Positions 18,737-28,176 of a stretch of 64,000 nt of DNA are shown in pieces; the first letter of the stretch is position 1; every line of letters starts with the position of its first letter. The DNA is from Lutimonas vermicola. Its GTDB lineage: Bacteria; Bacteroidota; Bacteroidia; Flavobacteriales; Flavobacteriaceae. The stretch lies in assembly GCF_038433205.1 (NCBI RefSeq), contig NZ_JBCDNA010000003.1, positions 744,001 to 808,000 of the forward strand, written 5' to 3'. A program made the position numbers and the translations under genes. The notes under the pieces were generated by a model. It was not told the DNA's origin and searched no databases. It saw only the letters and a program-made list of their open reading frames with translations.

Positions 18737-20041
18737 TTACTTTTTCCTAAAATAAACAACCACGGGAACTCCTTTAAAATTGTAAATTTCCCTCAGTTTG
18801 TTTTCAATAAATCGCTTATAGGGTTCTTTGACATACTGTGGCAAATTTGCAAAAAAGACAAATTGAGGTGTTGGAGAAGGCAACTGCATGCAGTATTTAA
18901 TTTTGATATATTTTCCTTTGTAGGCCGGTGGAGGATTTAACTTTATAATTTCCAGCATGGTCTCATTCAGCTTACTTGTGGCGATTTTTTGTTTTCTGTT
19001 TTCAAATACTTCTACAGCCGTTTCAATGGCTTTAAAGATTCTTTGCTTTGTAAGTGCCGAAATGAAAACTATGGGAACATCGGTAAAAGGCGCTGTTTCC
19101 CTTCTTATCATGGCCTCAAATTCTTTGGTGGTATGTGTGTCTTTTTCCACAAGATCCCATTTGTTCACCAAAATAACGATACCCTTTTTATTTTTTTCTG
19201 CCAGCCAAAAGATATTTTGATCCTGCCCCTCAAAACCTCTCGTGGCATCAATAATTAAAATACAAACGTCACTGTATTCAATGGCTCTTACAGATCTCAT
19301 GACCGAATAGAATTCAAGATCGTCTTTTACTTTTGACTTTTTCCTGATCCCAGCCGTGTCAATAAGATTGAAATCAAAGCCAAACCTGTTGTATTTGGTG
19401 TCAATTGCGTCCCTGGTAGTTCCGGCGATATCAGTAACGATATATCGGTCTTCTCCGATTAAAGCGTTGATAAAAGATGATTTTCCCGCATTTGGCCTTC
19501 CAACCACAGCAAACCTGGGCAGATCATCTTCTACTTTTTCTTCTTTTTCAGGAAGTGCTGCCACAATAGCATCTAACAACTCTCCTGTGCCACTCCCATT
19601 GGTGCTTGCAATGGTGTAGTAGTCACCCAAGCCCAGCGCGTAAAATTCAACCGCATCAGCAGCTCTTTTAGCATTATCCACTTTGTTAACTGTTAAAAAA
19701 ACTGGTTTTTTAACCTGTCTTAATAAATGGGCAACTTCTTCATCCATCCCTGTGACCCCACTTTCAACATCAACCATAAATATAATGGCATCGGCTTCAT
19801 CAATGGCCAATTCGACCTGTTTGTCAATTTCAGCTTCAAAAATATCATCACTGCCCACAACATAGCCACCTGTATCGATCACAGAGAATTCCCTGCCGTT
19901 CCAGTCGGTTTTACCGTAATGCCTGTCGCGTGTAACGCCGCTAACAGCGTCAACTATAGCCTCTCTTCTCTGAATCAAACGATTGAAAAGCGTCGATTTC
20001 CCAACGTTTGGCCTTCCAACAATAGCAACAATATTTCCCAT
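18737..20041 (-). CDS. der: Ribosome biogenesis GTPase Der (EngA)
   Basis: A 434-residue essential GTPase for 50S subunit maturation. There are two tandem G domains: GRPNVGKSTLFN, DTGG and NKVD in the first, GRPNAGKSSFIN, DTAGIRKKSKV and NKWD in the second. A KH-like C-terminal domain follows (PPAYKGKYIKIKYCMQ). I start it at ATG 20041 (MGNIVAIVGRPN), the usual N terminus, not the 8-codon longer frame. A TATCTTTG promoter lies 21 nt upstream. Confidence 0.97.
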   Translation of the reverse strand: MGNIVAIVGRPNVGKSTLFNRLIQRREAIVDAVSGVTRDRHYGKTDWNGREFSVIDTGGYVVGSDDIFEAEIDKQVELAIDEADAIIFMVDVESGVTGMDEEVAHLLRQVKKPVFLTVNKVDNAKRAADAVEFYALGLGDYYTIASTNGSGTGELLDAIVAALPEKEEKVEDDLPRFAVVGRPNAGKSSFINALIGEDRYIVTDIAGTTRDAIDTKYNRFGFDFNLIDTAGIRKKSKVKDDLEFYSVMRSVRAIEYSDVCILIIDATRGFEGQDQNIFWLAEKNKKGIVILVNKWDLVEKDTHTTKEFEAMIRRETAPFTDVPIVFISALTKQRIFKAIETAVEVFENRKQKIATSKLNETMLEIIKLNPPPAYKGKYIKIKYCMQLPSPTPQFVFFANLPQYVKEPYKRFIENKLREIYNFKGVPVVVYFRKK

Positions 20042-20062
20042 GTTTTTTTTATAAAATCGCTG

Positions 20063-20070
20063 CAAAGATA
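20063..20070 (-). promoter_or_regulatory. -7 element (TATCTTTG) of der
   Basis: Exact TAnnTTTG match on the minus strand, 21 nt before the der ATG. Confidence 0.6.
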
Positions 20071-20142
20071 AGCTTATAAAGTCGAAAAGGAAAGTGCTTA
20101 TTGCGGATAAGAAAAAAAGTCTATATTTAGGTTTGGGATGTT

Positions 20143-20180
20143 AGAAGTGAGAGGTGAGAAGGGAGACGTAAGAAGTGAAA
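20143..20180 (+). repeat. Degenerate 7-bp repeat tract (agaagtg type)
   Basis: A run of agaagtg-, agaggtg- and agaaggg-like units in the der / membrane-protein spacer. It matches the 7-bp microsatellite at the end of mscL. A short palindrome CCTGCCGGAAGGCAGG follows at about 20219-20234. Confidence 0.5.
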
Positions 20181-20264
20181 ATATTTTTTCATTCATGCAT
20201 CAGCTCCGCTGAATCCCAGCCTGCCGGAAGGCAGGTTCGATTTCAAGTATTAAAACCAAGAACC

Positions 20265-20795
20265 ATGAACCAGCCTATTCATGACGATGAGCTCAACAGG
20301 ATTCTGCTCAAACCCAGATTCAAATTTAAATTCAAAGAATCTGAACAGCATATTCTTGACAGTTTCAAAGAAAAGCTTTCAGAAGATACTTGCATTTATA
20401 CCGGCAAAGTCGTTGACCATCACGTTATCATTGATGTGCCCGCAGAACAAGAGTATTTCTGGTCACCTCAATTGCATGTCGAAATCGAAAAAGAAGGGGA
20501 TTTCACTATCGTAAAAGGTATTTTAGGGCCGAAACCTAAAATCTGGACCTTTTTTATGTTTTTGCATTTTATCGTGGCTATTGCTTTTTTCGTGTTTTTT
20601 GTAATCTTTTACTCAAGATGGAGCCTGGGTCAGGATTACGAATTAACCATGATTATGTGCTTGTTGATGCCTGTAGTTTGGGTAGCCCTGTACTTTTTTG
20701 GTCAGTTAGGAAAAAAATTCGGCTATAAACAGATGGTTGGTTTACATGAACTGCTTGAACAAGCAGTCAAGAACTTCAAGGATTATAATGACTAA
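20265..20795 (+). CDS. Two-TM membrane protein of unknown function
   Basis: A 176-residue protein with a soluble N-terminal part (1-90; KFKFKESEQHILDSFKEKL, then a beta-rich stretch) and two membrane segments (about 93-117 and 127-146). I prefer ATG 20265 (MNQPIHDDEL) because the longer upstream frame translates the repeat and palindrome region. The family is not recognised. Its stop overlaps the convergent pyrF stop by 4 bp. Confidence 0.75.
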   Translation: MNQPIHDDELNRILLKPRFKFKFKESEQHILDSFKEKLSEDTCIYTGKVVDHHVIIDVPAEQEYFWSPQLHVEIEKEGDFTIVKGILGPKPKIWTFFMFLHFIVAIAFFVFFVIFYSRWSLGQDYELTMIMCLLMPVVWVALYFFGQLGKKFGYKQMVGLHELLEQAVKNFKDYND

Positions 20796-21619
20796 AGGCC
20801 CTTTTCATCAAGGATGACCTGCATTTCTTTTTGCAACTCCAAAGCCTTTTTTCTGGCAATTTCAGCAAAATTCTCATTTGGGGAAGCATAAATGATTCCT
20901 CTTGAAGAGTTAATGAGTAAACCGATATCATTGTTTAATCCGTATGTACAAACTTCCTGAAGATCTCCTCCCTGCGCTCCCACACCGGGAACGAGAAGAA
21001 AATGATCCGGTACTATATTTCTGATCTTTTGGAAATACTCGGGCCGTGTGGCACCGACGACATACATCAGCTGTTCGCTGTTTTTCCACCCTAAGGAAGT
21101 TTTCAAAACTTTTTCATATAAGGTCGCACCTTTTTCGTCTTGCATGAGCTGAAAATCAAGGCCTCCTTTGTTGGATGTAAGCGCGAGCATAATGGTGAAC
21201 TTATTTTCAAAAGCAAGGAAGGGTTCAACTGAATCGCTTCCCATATAAGGGGCTACGGTCACGGAGTCAAAATTCAAATCTTCAAAAAATGCCTTGGCAT
21301 AACGCGTTGAGGTATTGCCGATATCTCCTCTTTTGGCATCGGCGATTGTAAAGATGGAAGGGTAGTTTTCATTGAGATAGGCAATGGTTTTTGACAAGCT
21401 TTCCCATCCCTTCAGACCATATGCTTCGTAAAAAGCCGTATTGGGTTTATAGGCTACCGTTATATCGTGGGTAGCTTCAATAATGGCCTTGTTAAATTCA
21501 AAAACGGGATCATCTAATTGAAGTAGATGGGCAGGTATTTTTTCGAGGTCAACGTCCAGTCCTATGCATAAAAATGATCTTTTGGCTTTGATCTGATGAA
21601 TTAGCTCTTGTTTTGTCAT
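20792..21619 (-). CDS. pyrF: Orotidine 5'-phosphate decarboxylase
   Basis: A 275-residue enzyme for the last step of UMP synthesis. The catalytic motif is DAKRGDIGNT (near residues 92-101), with IGLDVD at the N terminus and LVPGVGAQGGDL before the phosphate loop (NSSRGIIYAS). The length fits the longer PyrF type 2 group. A TACTTTTG promoter lies 22 nt upstream. Confidence 0.95.
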   Translation of the reverse strand: MTKQELIHQIKAKRSFLCIGLDVDLEKIPAHLLQLDDPVFEFNKAIIEATHDITVAYKPNTAFYEAYGLKGWESLSKTIAYLNENYPSIFTIADAKRGDIGNTSTRYAKAFFEDLNFDSVTVAPYMGSDSVEPFLAFENKFTIMLALTSNKGGLDFQLMQDEKGATLYEKVLKTSLGWKNSEQLMYVVGATRPEYFQKIRNIVPDHFLLVPGVGAQGGDLQEVCTYGLNNDIGLLINSSRGIIYASPNENFAEIARKKALELQKEMQVILDEKGL

Positions 21620-21641
21620 TTTTTTTGAAAATTGATTGCAG

Positions 21642-21649
21642 CAAAAGTA
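21642..21649 (-). promoter_or_regulatory. -7 element (TACTTTTG) of pyrF
   Basis: Exact TAnnTTTG match on the minus strand, 22 nt before the pyrF ATG; tpiA is divergent and has its own element 20 bp away. Confidence 0.55.
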
Positions 21650-21669
21650 ATCAATTTATCAGTTTAGGT

Positions 21670-21677
21670 TATCTTTG
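21670..21677 (+). promoter_or_regulatory. -7 element (TATCTTTG) of tpiA
   Basis: Exact TAnnTTTG match, 35 nt upstream of the tpiA ATG. Confidence 0.65.
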
Positions 21678-21712
21678 CGTTTCATTTTAATTTCAACCAA
21701 AAAACCAATTTA

Positions 21713-22471
21713 ATGAGAACTAAAATTGTAGCAGGTAACTGGAAGATGAACAAGACCTATAAAGAAACCAAGGCCTTGGTCAAAGAATTAAATCACGCTG
21801 TAAAAGAACTTACTTTAGATAATACCCGTGTGATTATTTCACCGACTTTTGTCAATTTGCAGAAGGCGTCTAAAATGACCAAGAAATCGGTTATAGAAGT
21901 AGCGGCTCAAAACATGCACCAGGAAGCAAGTGGTGCTTATACCGGAGAGGTTTCTGCTCAAATGATCAAAGGTGTTTATGTGGATACCGTGATTTTAGGC
22001 CACTCAGAAAGAAGGGAATATTTTGGTGAATCAGATTCGCTTCTTGCGGCCAAAGTCGATGCGGCCCTGAAGAACGACCTGGAAGTGATCTTTTGCTTTG
22101 GAGAGGTGCTTCAAGACAGAAAGAGCGGTAATCATTTTAAAGTGGTTGAAAGCCAGATCAAGAATGCGCTTTTCCATTTGGATTCAAATGCCTGGTCAAA
22201 AATTATTTTAGCATATGAACCCGTATGGGCTATCGGAACAGGTGAAACAGCTTCGCCGGATCAGGCTCAGGAAATGCACGCTTTTATAAGAGAATTGGTT
22301 GCAGAAAGATATTTAAGTGACGTTTCTGAAGAAGTTTCTATTCTTTACGGTGGAAGTGTGAAGCCGGGTAACGCCAATGAGATTTTTTCCAAGACCGACG
22401 TAGATGGAGGACTGATTGGCGGTGCAGCCTTAAACGTAGACGATTTTACAGCCATTATCAAGGCTATCTAA
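21713..22471 (+). CDS. tpiA: Triosephosphate isomerase
   Basis: A 252-residue glycolytic enzyme interconverting DHAP and glyceraldehyde 3-phosphate. It has NWKMN (Lys near residue 11), GHSERREYFGE (catalytic His), AYEPVWAIGTGETA (catalytic Glu and loop 6) and YGGSVKPGN (phosphate loop). The length is standard. It is followed by a strong terminator, so it is probably transcribed alone. Confidence 0.97.
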   Translation: MRTKIVAGNWKMNKTYKETKALVKELNHAVKELTLDNTRVIISPTFVNLQKASKMTKKSVIEVAAQNMHQEASGAYTGEVSAQMIKGVYVDTVILGHSERREYFGESDSLLAAKVDAALKNDLEVIFCFGEVLQDRKSGNHFKVVESQIKNALFHLDSNAWSKIILAYEPVWAIGTGETASPDQAQEMHAFIRELVAERYLSDVSEEVSILYGGSVKPGNANEIFSKTDVDGGLIGGAALNVDDFTAIIKAI

Positions 22472-22498
22472 GGGTTTTCACCCTTTTAAGAATATTGC

Positions 22499-22541
22499 AA
22501 ATCTGTGAAGTCTTATCTTTTGGAAAAGACTTCACAGATTT
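22499..22541 (+). terminator. Strong rho-independent terminator of tpiA
   Basis: A perfect 16-bp stem (22499-22514 with 22526-22541) and an 11-nt loop, followed by more T residues. It starts 27 bp after the tpiA stop. Confidence 0.9.
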
Positions 22542-22559
22542 TTTAACTTTAGGATCATT

Positions 22560-23399
22560 ATGAATTATATAGGATGCTTTTTTAAGATAAAATCAGGATC
22601 ATTAGAAGCGCAAACCGCTATTGATATTTTGGTTGCAGAGCTTGGTCAAGCTGGATTTGAAAGTTTTACCGAAAACCCGGACGGGGTAGAAGCCTATATT
22701 CAAGAAAAGGACTGGAATGCCAGTTTACTCGATGGCATTCAGATTCTGGAATCAGGCGAAGTTAGCTTTTCTTATGAGGTCAAAAAAATTGAACAGGTAA
22801 ACTGGAACGAAGAATGGGAAAAGAATTTTGAACCTATCGAAGTAGACGGCCAAGTGAGCGTGAGAGCTCCTTTTCATAAGGATCCTCAATTGAAATACGA
22901 TATCGTTATCGAACCAAAAATGAGTTTTGGTACGGGCCATCATGAAACAACCCATTTAATGATTCAACATTTGTTGCAGATGGACCTTAAGGACAAGAAA
23001 GTTCTCGATATGGGATGTGGCACCGGAATACTGGCCATTTTTTCTGAAATGAAAGGCGCTGCTGATATAGATGCCATTGATATTGACAACTGGTGCTACG
23101 AAAATTCATTGGAAAATGTTGAGCGGAACAACTGCAGGAACATATCGGTTTTTGAGGGGGATGCAAGCCTCTTAAAACCCAATGCTTATGACCTTATCAT
23201 AGCCAACATAAACCGAAACATTTTACTGAATGATATGCATATTTATGCCAGGAGTTTAAAGAAAAATGGGACGGTGCTTTTAAGTGGTTTTTACAATGAA
23301 GATCTTGAAAAGATCAATGAAGTTGCTATGCAGAACGGGCTAAAATTTAAAAAGAAATTAGAGAGAAATAATTGGGTTGGATTAAAATATGTAAATTAG
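22560..23399 (+). CDS. prmA: Ribosomal protein L11 methyltransferase
   Basis: A 279-residue SAM-dependent enzyme that methylates ribosomal protein L11. It has an N-terminal recognition domain (about 1-100) and a catalytic domain with FGTGHHETTHLM, the SAM motif VLDMGCGTGILAIF, and the post-I acidic segment AIDIDNWCYENSLEN. NINRNILL matches the family's NIxxxxL motif. clpS follows after 24 bp, a common pairing in Bacteroidota, so the two are likely cotranscribed. Confidence 0.94.
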   Translation: MNYIGCFFKIKSGSLEAQTAIDILVAELGQAGFESFTENPDGVEAYIQEKDWNASLLDGIQILESGEVSFSYEVKKIEQVNWNEEWEKNFEPIEVDGQVSVRAPFHKDPQLKYDIVIEPKMSFGTGHHETTHLMIQHLLQMDLKDKKVLDMGCGTGILAIFSEMKGAADIDAIDIDNWCYENSLENVERNNCRNISVFEGDASLLKPNAYDLIIANINRNILLNDMHIYARSLKKNGTVLLSGFYNEDLEKINEVAMQNGLKFKKKLERNNWVGLKYVN

Positions 23400-23423
23400 C
23401 CCCATGATTTGAACAAGAATATC

Positions 23424-23705
23424 ATGATTTATTCAACTAAAGAAAAAATTCAGGAATCTGTTGACCTGTCCGAACAGGAGGTCAAGATGTACGAGATTGT
23501 GCTGTTCAATGATGATGTTCATACTTTTGATTTTGTAATTGATTCGCTTATAGAAGTTTGTGAACATTCACTGGAACAGGCTGAGCAATGTACCTATCTG
23601 GTGCATTACAAAGGCAAATGTGCGGTTAAAACAGGAGAGTATGACGAACTCAAGCCCAGATGCACGCAGTTGCTCGAGAGAGGCCTAAGTGCAGAGATCG
23701 TATAG
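23424..23705 (+). CDS. clpS: ClpS adaptor of the ClpAP protease
   Basis: A 93-residue adaptor that hands N-degron substrates to ClpA. The core VLFNDDVHTFDFVIDSLIEVCEHSLEQAEQ contains the typical NDDxHTF segment. ATG 23424 (MIYSTKEKIQ) is chosen over TTG 23409, since the extra five codons are not family-typical. It follows prmA. Confidence 0.93.
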   Translation: MIYSTKEKIQESVDLSEQEVKMYEIVLFNDDVHTFDFVIDSLIEVCEHSLEQAEQCTYLVHYKGKCAVKTGEYDELKPRCTQLLERGLSAEIV

Positions 23706-23740
23706 TGTTGATTCTTGCAGTGATTCCGTATGAAATAACC

Positions 23741-25282
23741 TTATAAAGGTATGTTTCCGTGTTTTCTATCCGGACCGGTTAATTCTTTGTTTTCAAGCAT
23801 TGAAAAAGCTTTGATCAGTTTTCTCCTCGTATCCTTGGGCAGGATAACTTCATCGATAAAGCCCCTTCTTGCAGCACGGTACGGATCAGCAAATTTATCA
23901 GCATATTCTGCCTCCTTTTCTTTCCATTTGGCTTCTGGGTCGGAGGCTTCCGAAATTTCTTTTTTAAAGATGATCTCACTTGCTCCTTTAGCTCCCATAA
24001 CAGCAATTTCTGCAGTTGGCCAGGCAAAATTCATGTCGGCACCAATATGTTTTGAATTCATCACGTCATAAGCCCCACCATAAGCTTTGCGGGTTATTAC
24101 CGTTACCCTTGGAACCGTGGCTTCGCTGAGTGCATATAAAAGCTTTGCTCCGTGAACGATGATGCCATTCCATTCCTGGTCGGTACCCGGTAAAAATCCC
24201 GGGACGTCGACGAGTACCAGAAGAGGGATATTAAAGCAGTCGCAAAACCTTGTAAAACGGGCCGCTTTTTTCGAACTGTTCACGTCGAGAACACCTGCCA
24301 GGCTCAAAGGTTGATTTGCGATGATCCCAATACTTCTTCCGGCTAAGCGATTGAATCCAACAACGATATTTTCTGCATAATCCTTGTGTATTTCATAAAA
24401 GGAATCCTTATCGCATATCCCCTTAATTACTTTTCGCATGTCATAGGGTTTATGCGTATCCTCAGGAATAATATGCTCCAGTTCGTCCCGCAATTCATCT
24501 GAAAGCGTGAAAGGTAGTTTGGGTGTTTTCAACTTGTTGTTTTGAGGGATATAACTCAGCATTTTTTTAATTTCCTCTAAACAGGCCACGTCATTTGAGG
24601 CAGTTACATGGGTAACACCCGATTTGGTGGAATGAGTGGAAGCTCCTCCCAATTCTTCTGAGCTCACTTCTTCATTGGTAACGGTTTTTACTACGTTCGG
24701 TCCGGTGACAAACATATAACTCGTTTCCTCGACCATGATTGTAAAGTCGGTCATTGCCGGTGAATATACCGCTCCACCGGCACAAGGACCCATGATTGCC
24801 GAAATTTGCGGAATGACACCCGATGACCGGACGTTTCTGTAAAATATATCGGCATAGCCCCCCAATGAACGTACGCCTTCTTGTATTCTTGCTCCTCCGG
24901 AGTCATTAAGGCCAATAACAGGAGCGCCTGTTTTTACGGCAAGATCCATGATTTTACAAATTTTTTCGGCATGTGTTTCAGATAAGGCCCCACCAAAAAC
25001 CGTAAAATCCTGGGCATAAACATAAATCAACCGGCCGTTTACCGTACCATAGCCGGTAACAACTCCATCACCAAAAAACAGTTGTTTTTCCATGCCAAAA
25101 TCGGTGCTGCGGTGCGTAACCAGCATACCAACTTCTTCGAATGACCCCTCATCCATCAGGTATTCTAACCTTTCCCTGGCCGTAAGTTTTTTCTTCTTAT
25201 GCTGTTTTTCAATTCTTTGTTCACCACCTCCTAACCTGGCTTCGGCCATTTTCTCCAACAGGGCTTTTTGTTTCTTGTTCAT
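23741..25282 (-). CDS. Acyl-CoA carboxylase carboxyltransferase subunit (PccB-like)
   Basis: A 513-residue carboxyltransferase that moves CO2 from biotin to an acyl-CoA, probably propionyl-CoA. It has tandem crotonase-like halves with GLNDSGGARIQEGVRSLGGY, MGPCAGGAVYSPAMTDF, DVPGFLPGTDQEW and YGGAYDVMNSKHIGAD. The C terminus RKHGNIPL is typical. ATG 25282 (MNKKQKALLEKM) is preferred to the 20-codon longer frame. It is the last gene of the operon with biotin carboxylase and the carrier protein. Confidence 0.92.
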   Translation of the reverse strand: MNKKQKALLEKMAEARLGGGEQRIEKQHKKKKLTARERLEYLMDEGSFEEVGMLVTHRSTDFGMEKQLFFGDGVVTGYGTVNGRLIYVYAQDFTVFGGALSETHAEKICKIMDLAVKTGAPVIGLNDSGGARIQEGVRSLGGYADIFYRNVRSSGVIPQISAIMGPCAGGAVYSPAMTDFTIMVEETSYMFVTGPNVVKTVTNEEVSSEELGGASTHSTKSGVTHVTASNDVACLEEIKKMLSYIPQNNKLKTPKLPFTLSDELRDELEHIIPEDTHKPYDMRKVIKGICDKDSFYEIHKDYAENIVVGFNRLAGRSIGIIANQPLSLAGVLDVNSSKKAARFTRFCDCFNIPLLVLVDVPGFLPGTDQEWNGIIVHGAKLLYALSEATVPRVTVITRKAYGGAYDVMNSKHIGADMNFAWPTAEIAVMGAKGASEIIFKKEISEASDPEAKWKEKEAEYADKFADPYRAARRGFIDEVILPKDTRRKLIKAFSMLENKELTGPDRKHGNIPL

Positions 25283-25350
25283 ACTATTTGGTTTAAGTTT
25301 ATCAGGATGTTTTTCAACAGGTATACCTTGTGTGAATATCACTGTTTCAA

Positions 25351-26790
25351 TTAGTCTGGTGTTCGTAAAATGCTGAGTTCTTTCTGATGGAGTTTCAGGG
25401 CTAAAAGGGCGGCTATTTTGGCCTCCTTATCCCTTGTTTTTATCAGAATTTCCGGACTGAAATACTTGCTTACAAAATGAGTATCAAAGTTTCCCTGTTT
25501 AAAAGATTCATGCTCACAAACGAATTTTCCAAACGGTAATGTCGTTTCAACGCCCTGGATCAGGTAATTATCAATGGCGTACACCATCCTTTGAATAGCC
25601 TCTTCGCGATTTTTCCCGAAAGTGATCAGTTTTGAGATCAGGGGGTCATAGAAAATGGGAATTTCCATCCCTTCTTCGTATCCGTCATCAAGTCGGATAT
25701 TTTCTCCCCGAGGGATGGCATAGGTTTTTAATCTGCCTACATTAGGAAGAAAACCATTGAGTGAATCCTCAGCATAAACCCTTAATTCAAGTGCATGGCC
25801 ATTGAAACTAAGCGCTTCCTGAACCATAGAAATCTTTTCTCCCCGTGCTATTTTGATCTGTTCTTCAACGAGATCAAGCCCTGTTATATATTCGGTTACC
25901 GGATGTTCAACCTGCAGGCGCGTGTTCATTTCCAGAAAGTAAAAATTCAAATCTGCATCGACAAGGAATTCAACTGTTCCTGCACTTCTGTAGTCACACG
26001 CTTTAGCAACCATAACGGCTGCTTCTCCCATTTTTTTTCTCAGTGCTGCAGTAAGTATCGAAGATGGTGCTTCTTCAATAACTTTTTGATGCCTTCGTTG
26101 AATACTGCACTCCCTTTCAAATAAATGCACAATATTTCCGTGATTATCTGCAAGAATTTGAAATTCAATATGCCTGGGGGATTCTATATATTTTTCTATA
26201 AAGACAGAACCATCGCCAAAAGCAGACAAAGCTTCACTTGAAGCCCTCATCATCTGAGCTTTAAGGTCACCAGCCGATTCAACGATTCTCATGCCTTTTC
26301 CTCCTCCACCAGCGGCCGCTTTGATCAGAACAGGATAACCTACCTGATTGCTGATCTCCTCGGCTTTTTTTATCTCTGTCACTGCCCGGTCGATTCCGGG
26401 CACCATGGGGATATTGAATTTTTTCACGGCTTCTTTTGCTGCCAGCTTATCGCCCATGATGCTGATGGCTTTATGGCCAGGCCCGATAAAAATCATGTTA
26501 TGTTCCTCAACGGCCTTGGCAAAGCCGGCGTTTTCGCTCAAAAACCCATATCCCGGATGAATCGCATCAACGTTCAATTCAAGGGCCTTTTTGATGATCG
26601 TATCTCCTAATAAATAGCTTTTATTCGATGGATTATCCCCGATATGTATGGCTTCATCTGCAAAGGTTACATGAGGGGATTTTCTGTCAATGGTCGAATA
26701 GATGGCCACGGTTTTAATTCCTAAACGTTTAGCCGTCTTCATAACCCGTAAGGCTATTTCACCCCGATTGGCAATGAGTATTTTTTTCAT
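25351..26790 (-). CDS. Biotin carboxylase subunit of acyl-CoA carboxylase
   Basis: A 479-residue ATP-grasp enzyme that carboxylates biotin. It starts with the family N terminus KKILIANRGEIALRVMKTAK. GGGGKGMRIV is the ATP-grasp glycine loop, and FLEMNTRLQVEHPVTE carries the metal and catalytic residues. It lies between the carrier (20-bp gap) and the carboxyltransferase (68-bp gap), all on the minus strand. The set resembles propionyl-CoA carboxylase split into three proteins. Confidence 0.95.
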   Translation of the reverse strand: MKKILIANRGEIALRVMKTAKRLGIKTVAIYSTIDRKSPHVTFADEAIHIGDNPSNKSYLLGDTIIKKALELNVDAIHPGYGFLSENAGFAKAVEEHNMIFIGPGHKAISIMGDKLAAKEAVKKFNIPMVPGIDRAVTEIKKAEEISNQVGYPVLIKAAAGGGGKGMRIVESAGDLKAQMMRASSEALSAFGDGSVFIEKYIESPRHIEFQILADNHGNIVHLFERECSIQRRHQKVIEEAPSSILTAALRKKMGEAAVMVAKACDYRSAGTVEFLVDADLNFYFLEMNTRLQVEHPVTEYITGLDLVEEQIKIARGEKISMVQEALSFNGHALELRVYAEDSLNGFLPNVGRLKTYAIPRGENIRLDDGYEEGMEIPIFYDPLISKLITFGKNREEAIQRMVYAIDNYLIQGVETTLPFGKFVCEHESFKQGNFDTHFVSKYFSPEILIKTRDKEAKIAALLALKLHQKELSILRTPD

Positions 26791-26810
26791 AAGTGCAATT
26801 TTAGTTCTGC

Positions 26811-27296
26811 TTATTCAAGTTCAATAAGAAGTTTGTTTTTGTCAACGGTACCTCCAACTGTTACGTGAATTTCTTTGATCACGGCATCCTTGGGGCTCAG
26901 AATTGAATTTTCCATTTTCATGGCTTCCAAAATAAGCAGGCATTCTCCCTCTTTTACAGTTTGCCCTTTTTTAACCTGAATTTCTAAGATAATTCCTGGC
27001 ATTGGAGCCTTTATGAGATTAACCACCTTAGAGGTCCCGGCGGTATAGCCCATTTTTTTGATAAGCTCATCAAGTTCTCCTTGAATTTTAACTTCATATA
27101 CATTTGAATTTATACGGATCAAATAGTTTCGATTGAAGAAATCTGAATTGATAATTTGAGCATCTATCGATTCATTGTCGAGCAGCATGTGATAGCTATC
27201 ATTTCCATGATTGACAACATTAAGGCCTTCGATTGTATTTTGACTAAAACTAAATTCCTGAATATTGTTAACCAGAGCTTTAGAGGGGATTTTCAT
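26811..27296 (-). CDS. Biotin carboxyl carrier protein of acyl-CoA carboxylase
   Basis: A 161-residue carrier with the biotinylation motif EAMKMEN (Lys near residue 130) in a biotinyl/lipoyl domain (about 88-161, starting VNLIKAPMPGIILEIQV). The N-terminal about 85 residues would dock to the partner subunits. It is the first gene of the carboxylase operon. A near-consensus -7 element (TATCTTTA, 27321-27328 minus) lies 24 nt upstream. Confidence 0.93.
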   Translation of the reverse strand: MKIPSKALVNNIQEFSFSQNTIEGLNVVNHGNDSYHMLLDNESIDAQIINSDFFNRNYLIRINSNVYEVKIQGELDELIKKMGYTAGTSKVVNLIKAPMPGIILEIQVKKGQTVKEGECLLILEAMKMENSILSPKDAVIKEIHVTVGGTVDKNKLLIELE

Positions 27297-27546
27297 GTAG
27301 GATTACTATTTAGTGGCAAATAAAGATACTAAATTATTAGCTCAAAATTTAAGCTAATGAAAACATATTTAGGTCATTGTAAGTATAATTCTCCTAATTT
27401 ATAAGATTCTTTATTTGTGTAAAATTAACCTTCAATTAATATATATAAATCAATAGGGTTAATATAGTATATAAATTGATCAATAAAGTTGTTCTTTTTG
27501 TCAGACGTTTGGATTTATTTTGTACCAAAATTATAAAACTAGTGTC

Positions 27547-27858
27547 ATGAGTATTAAAAAACAATTTTTAAAAAGCAAGCCAGTTTGTAAAGTGACTTTT
27601 TCTTTGAATCAAGAAGAAGCACTGAACGCTGAAAAAGTTCAATTGTTGGGAGATTTTAATGATTGGAATGTTGAAGAGGCGATAGATTTGAAAAAATTCA
27701 AAAACGGAACCTATAAAGCAACATTGGATCTTGAAACTGCCAAAAGTTATCAATTCAAATATTTGATTGATAGCACGAAATGGGAAAATGATCAGGAAGC
27801 TGACAGTTATGTAAATAACGGGATCGATGCAAACGAAAACTTTGTTGTAGTCTTATAA
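27547..27858 (+). CDS. Small CBM48/isoamylase-N-like protein
   Basis: A 103-residue stand-alone carbohydrate-binding domain of the kind found at the N terminus of isoamylase and as the AMPK beta glycogen-binding module. It shows VQLLGDFNDWN, LKKFKNGTYKATLDLE and YQFKYLIDSTKWENDQEADSYVNN. No catalytic domain is attached, and this short form is common in Bacteroidota. Glycogen or starch binding is inferred, not shown. ATG 27547 (MSIKKQF) is preferred to the ATG nine codons upstream. A terminator follows. Confidence 0.85.
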   Translation: MSIKKQFLKSKPVCKVTFSLNQEEALNAEKVQLLGDFNDWNVEEAIDLKKFKNGTYKATLDLETAKSYQFKYLIDSTKWENDQEADSYVNNGIDANENFVVVL

Positions 27859-27912
27859 GAATCATTTTAGCCTTTCTTTAATAGCATAAACATCATGCTT
27901 AATATTTGCATT

Positions 27913-27943
27913 AGCGGGAACATGAGTTTTTCATTATCCCGCT
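27913..27943 (+). terminator. Rho-independent terminator of the CBM48 gene
   Basis: AGCGGGA / TCCCGCT stem with a 17-nt loop and eight following T residues, 55 bp after the stop. Confidence 0.85.
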
Positions 27944-27989
27944 TTTTTTTATGGAATAAACTGGCTCGTCTTTCACAGCCTGAATAAAA

Positions 27990-28015
27990 AAAGGCCTCTT
28001 TTACAAGAGACCTTT
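27990..28015 (-). terminator. Terminator for a minus-strand transcript
   Basis: AAAGGCCTCTT / AAGAGACCTTT with one mismatch and a TTAC loop. On the minus strand it is followed by a run of T, which suits the 78-aa gene at 28177. Between them, 28016-28176, I see no gene. Confidence 0.65.
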
Positions 28016-28176
28016 AATAACAGCACATTGGTGTCAAAATTCGTTCATCGTCGTCTAATGGCAACAATTCTTATTCCTTTTTACCCCCGTATTGGAATAT
28101 CTGATACCTAATTACATTTTTGATTTCCCAATGTGCGTTACTTATCCTGGAATCGGAAACTTTTCCTTTTTCACTA

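Noticed and set aside
20219..20234. Palindrome CCTGCCGGAAGGCAGG as a regulator site
   Set aside because: It resembles dispersed short palindromes of Bacteroidota and sits next to a repeat tract; no evidence for an operator.
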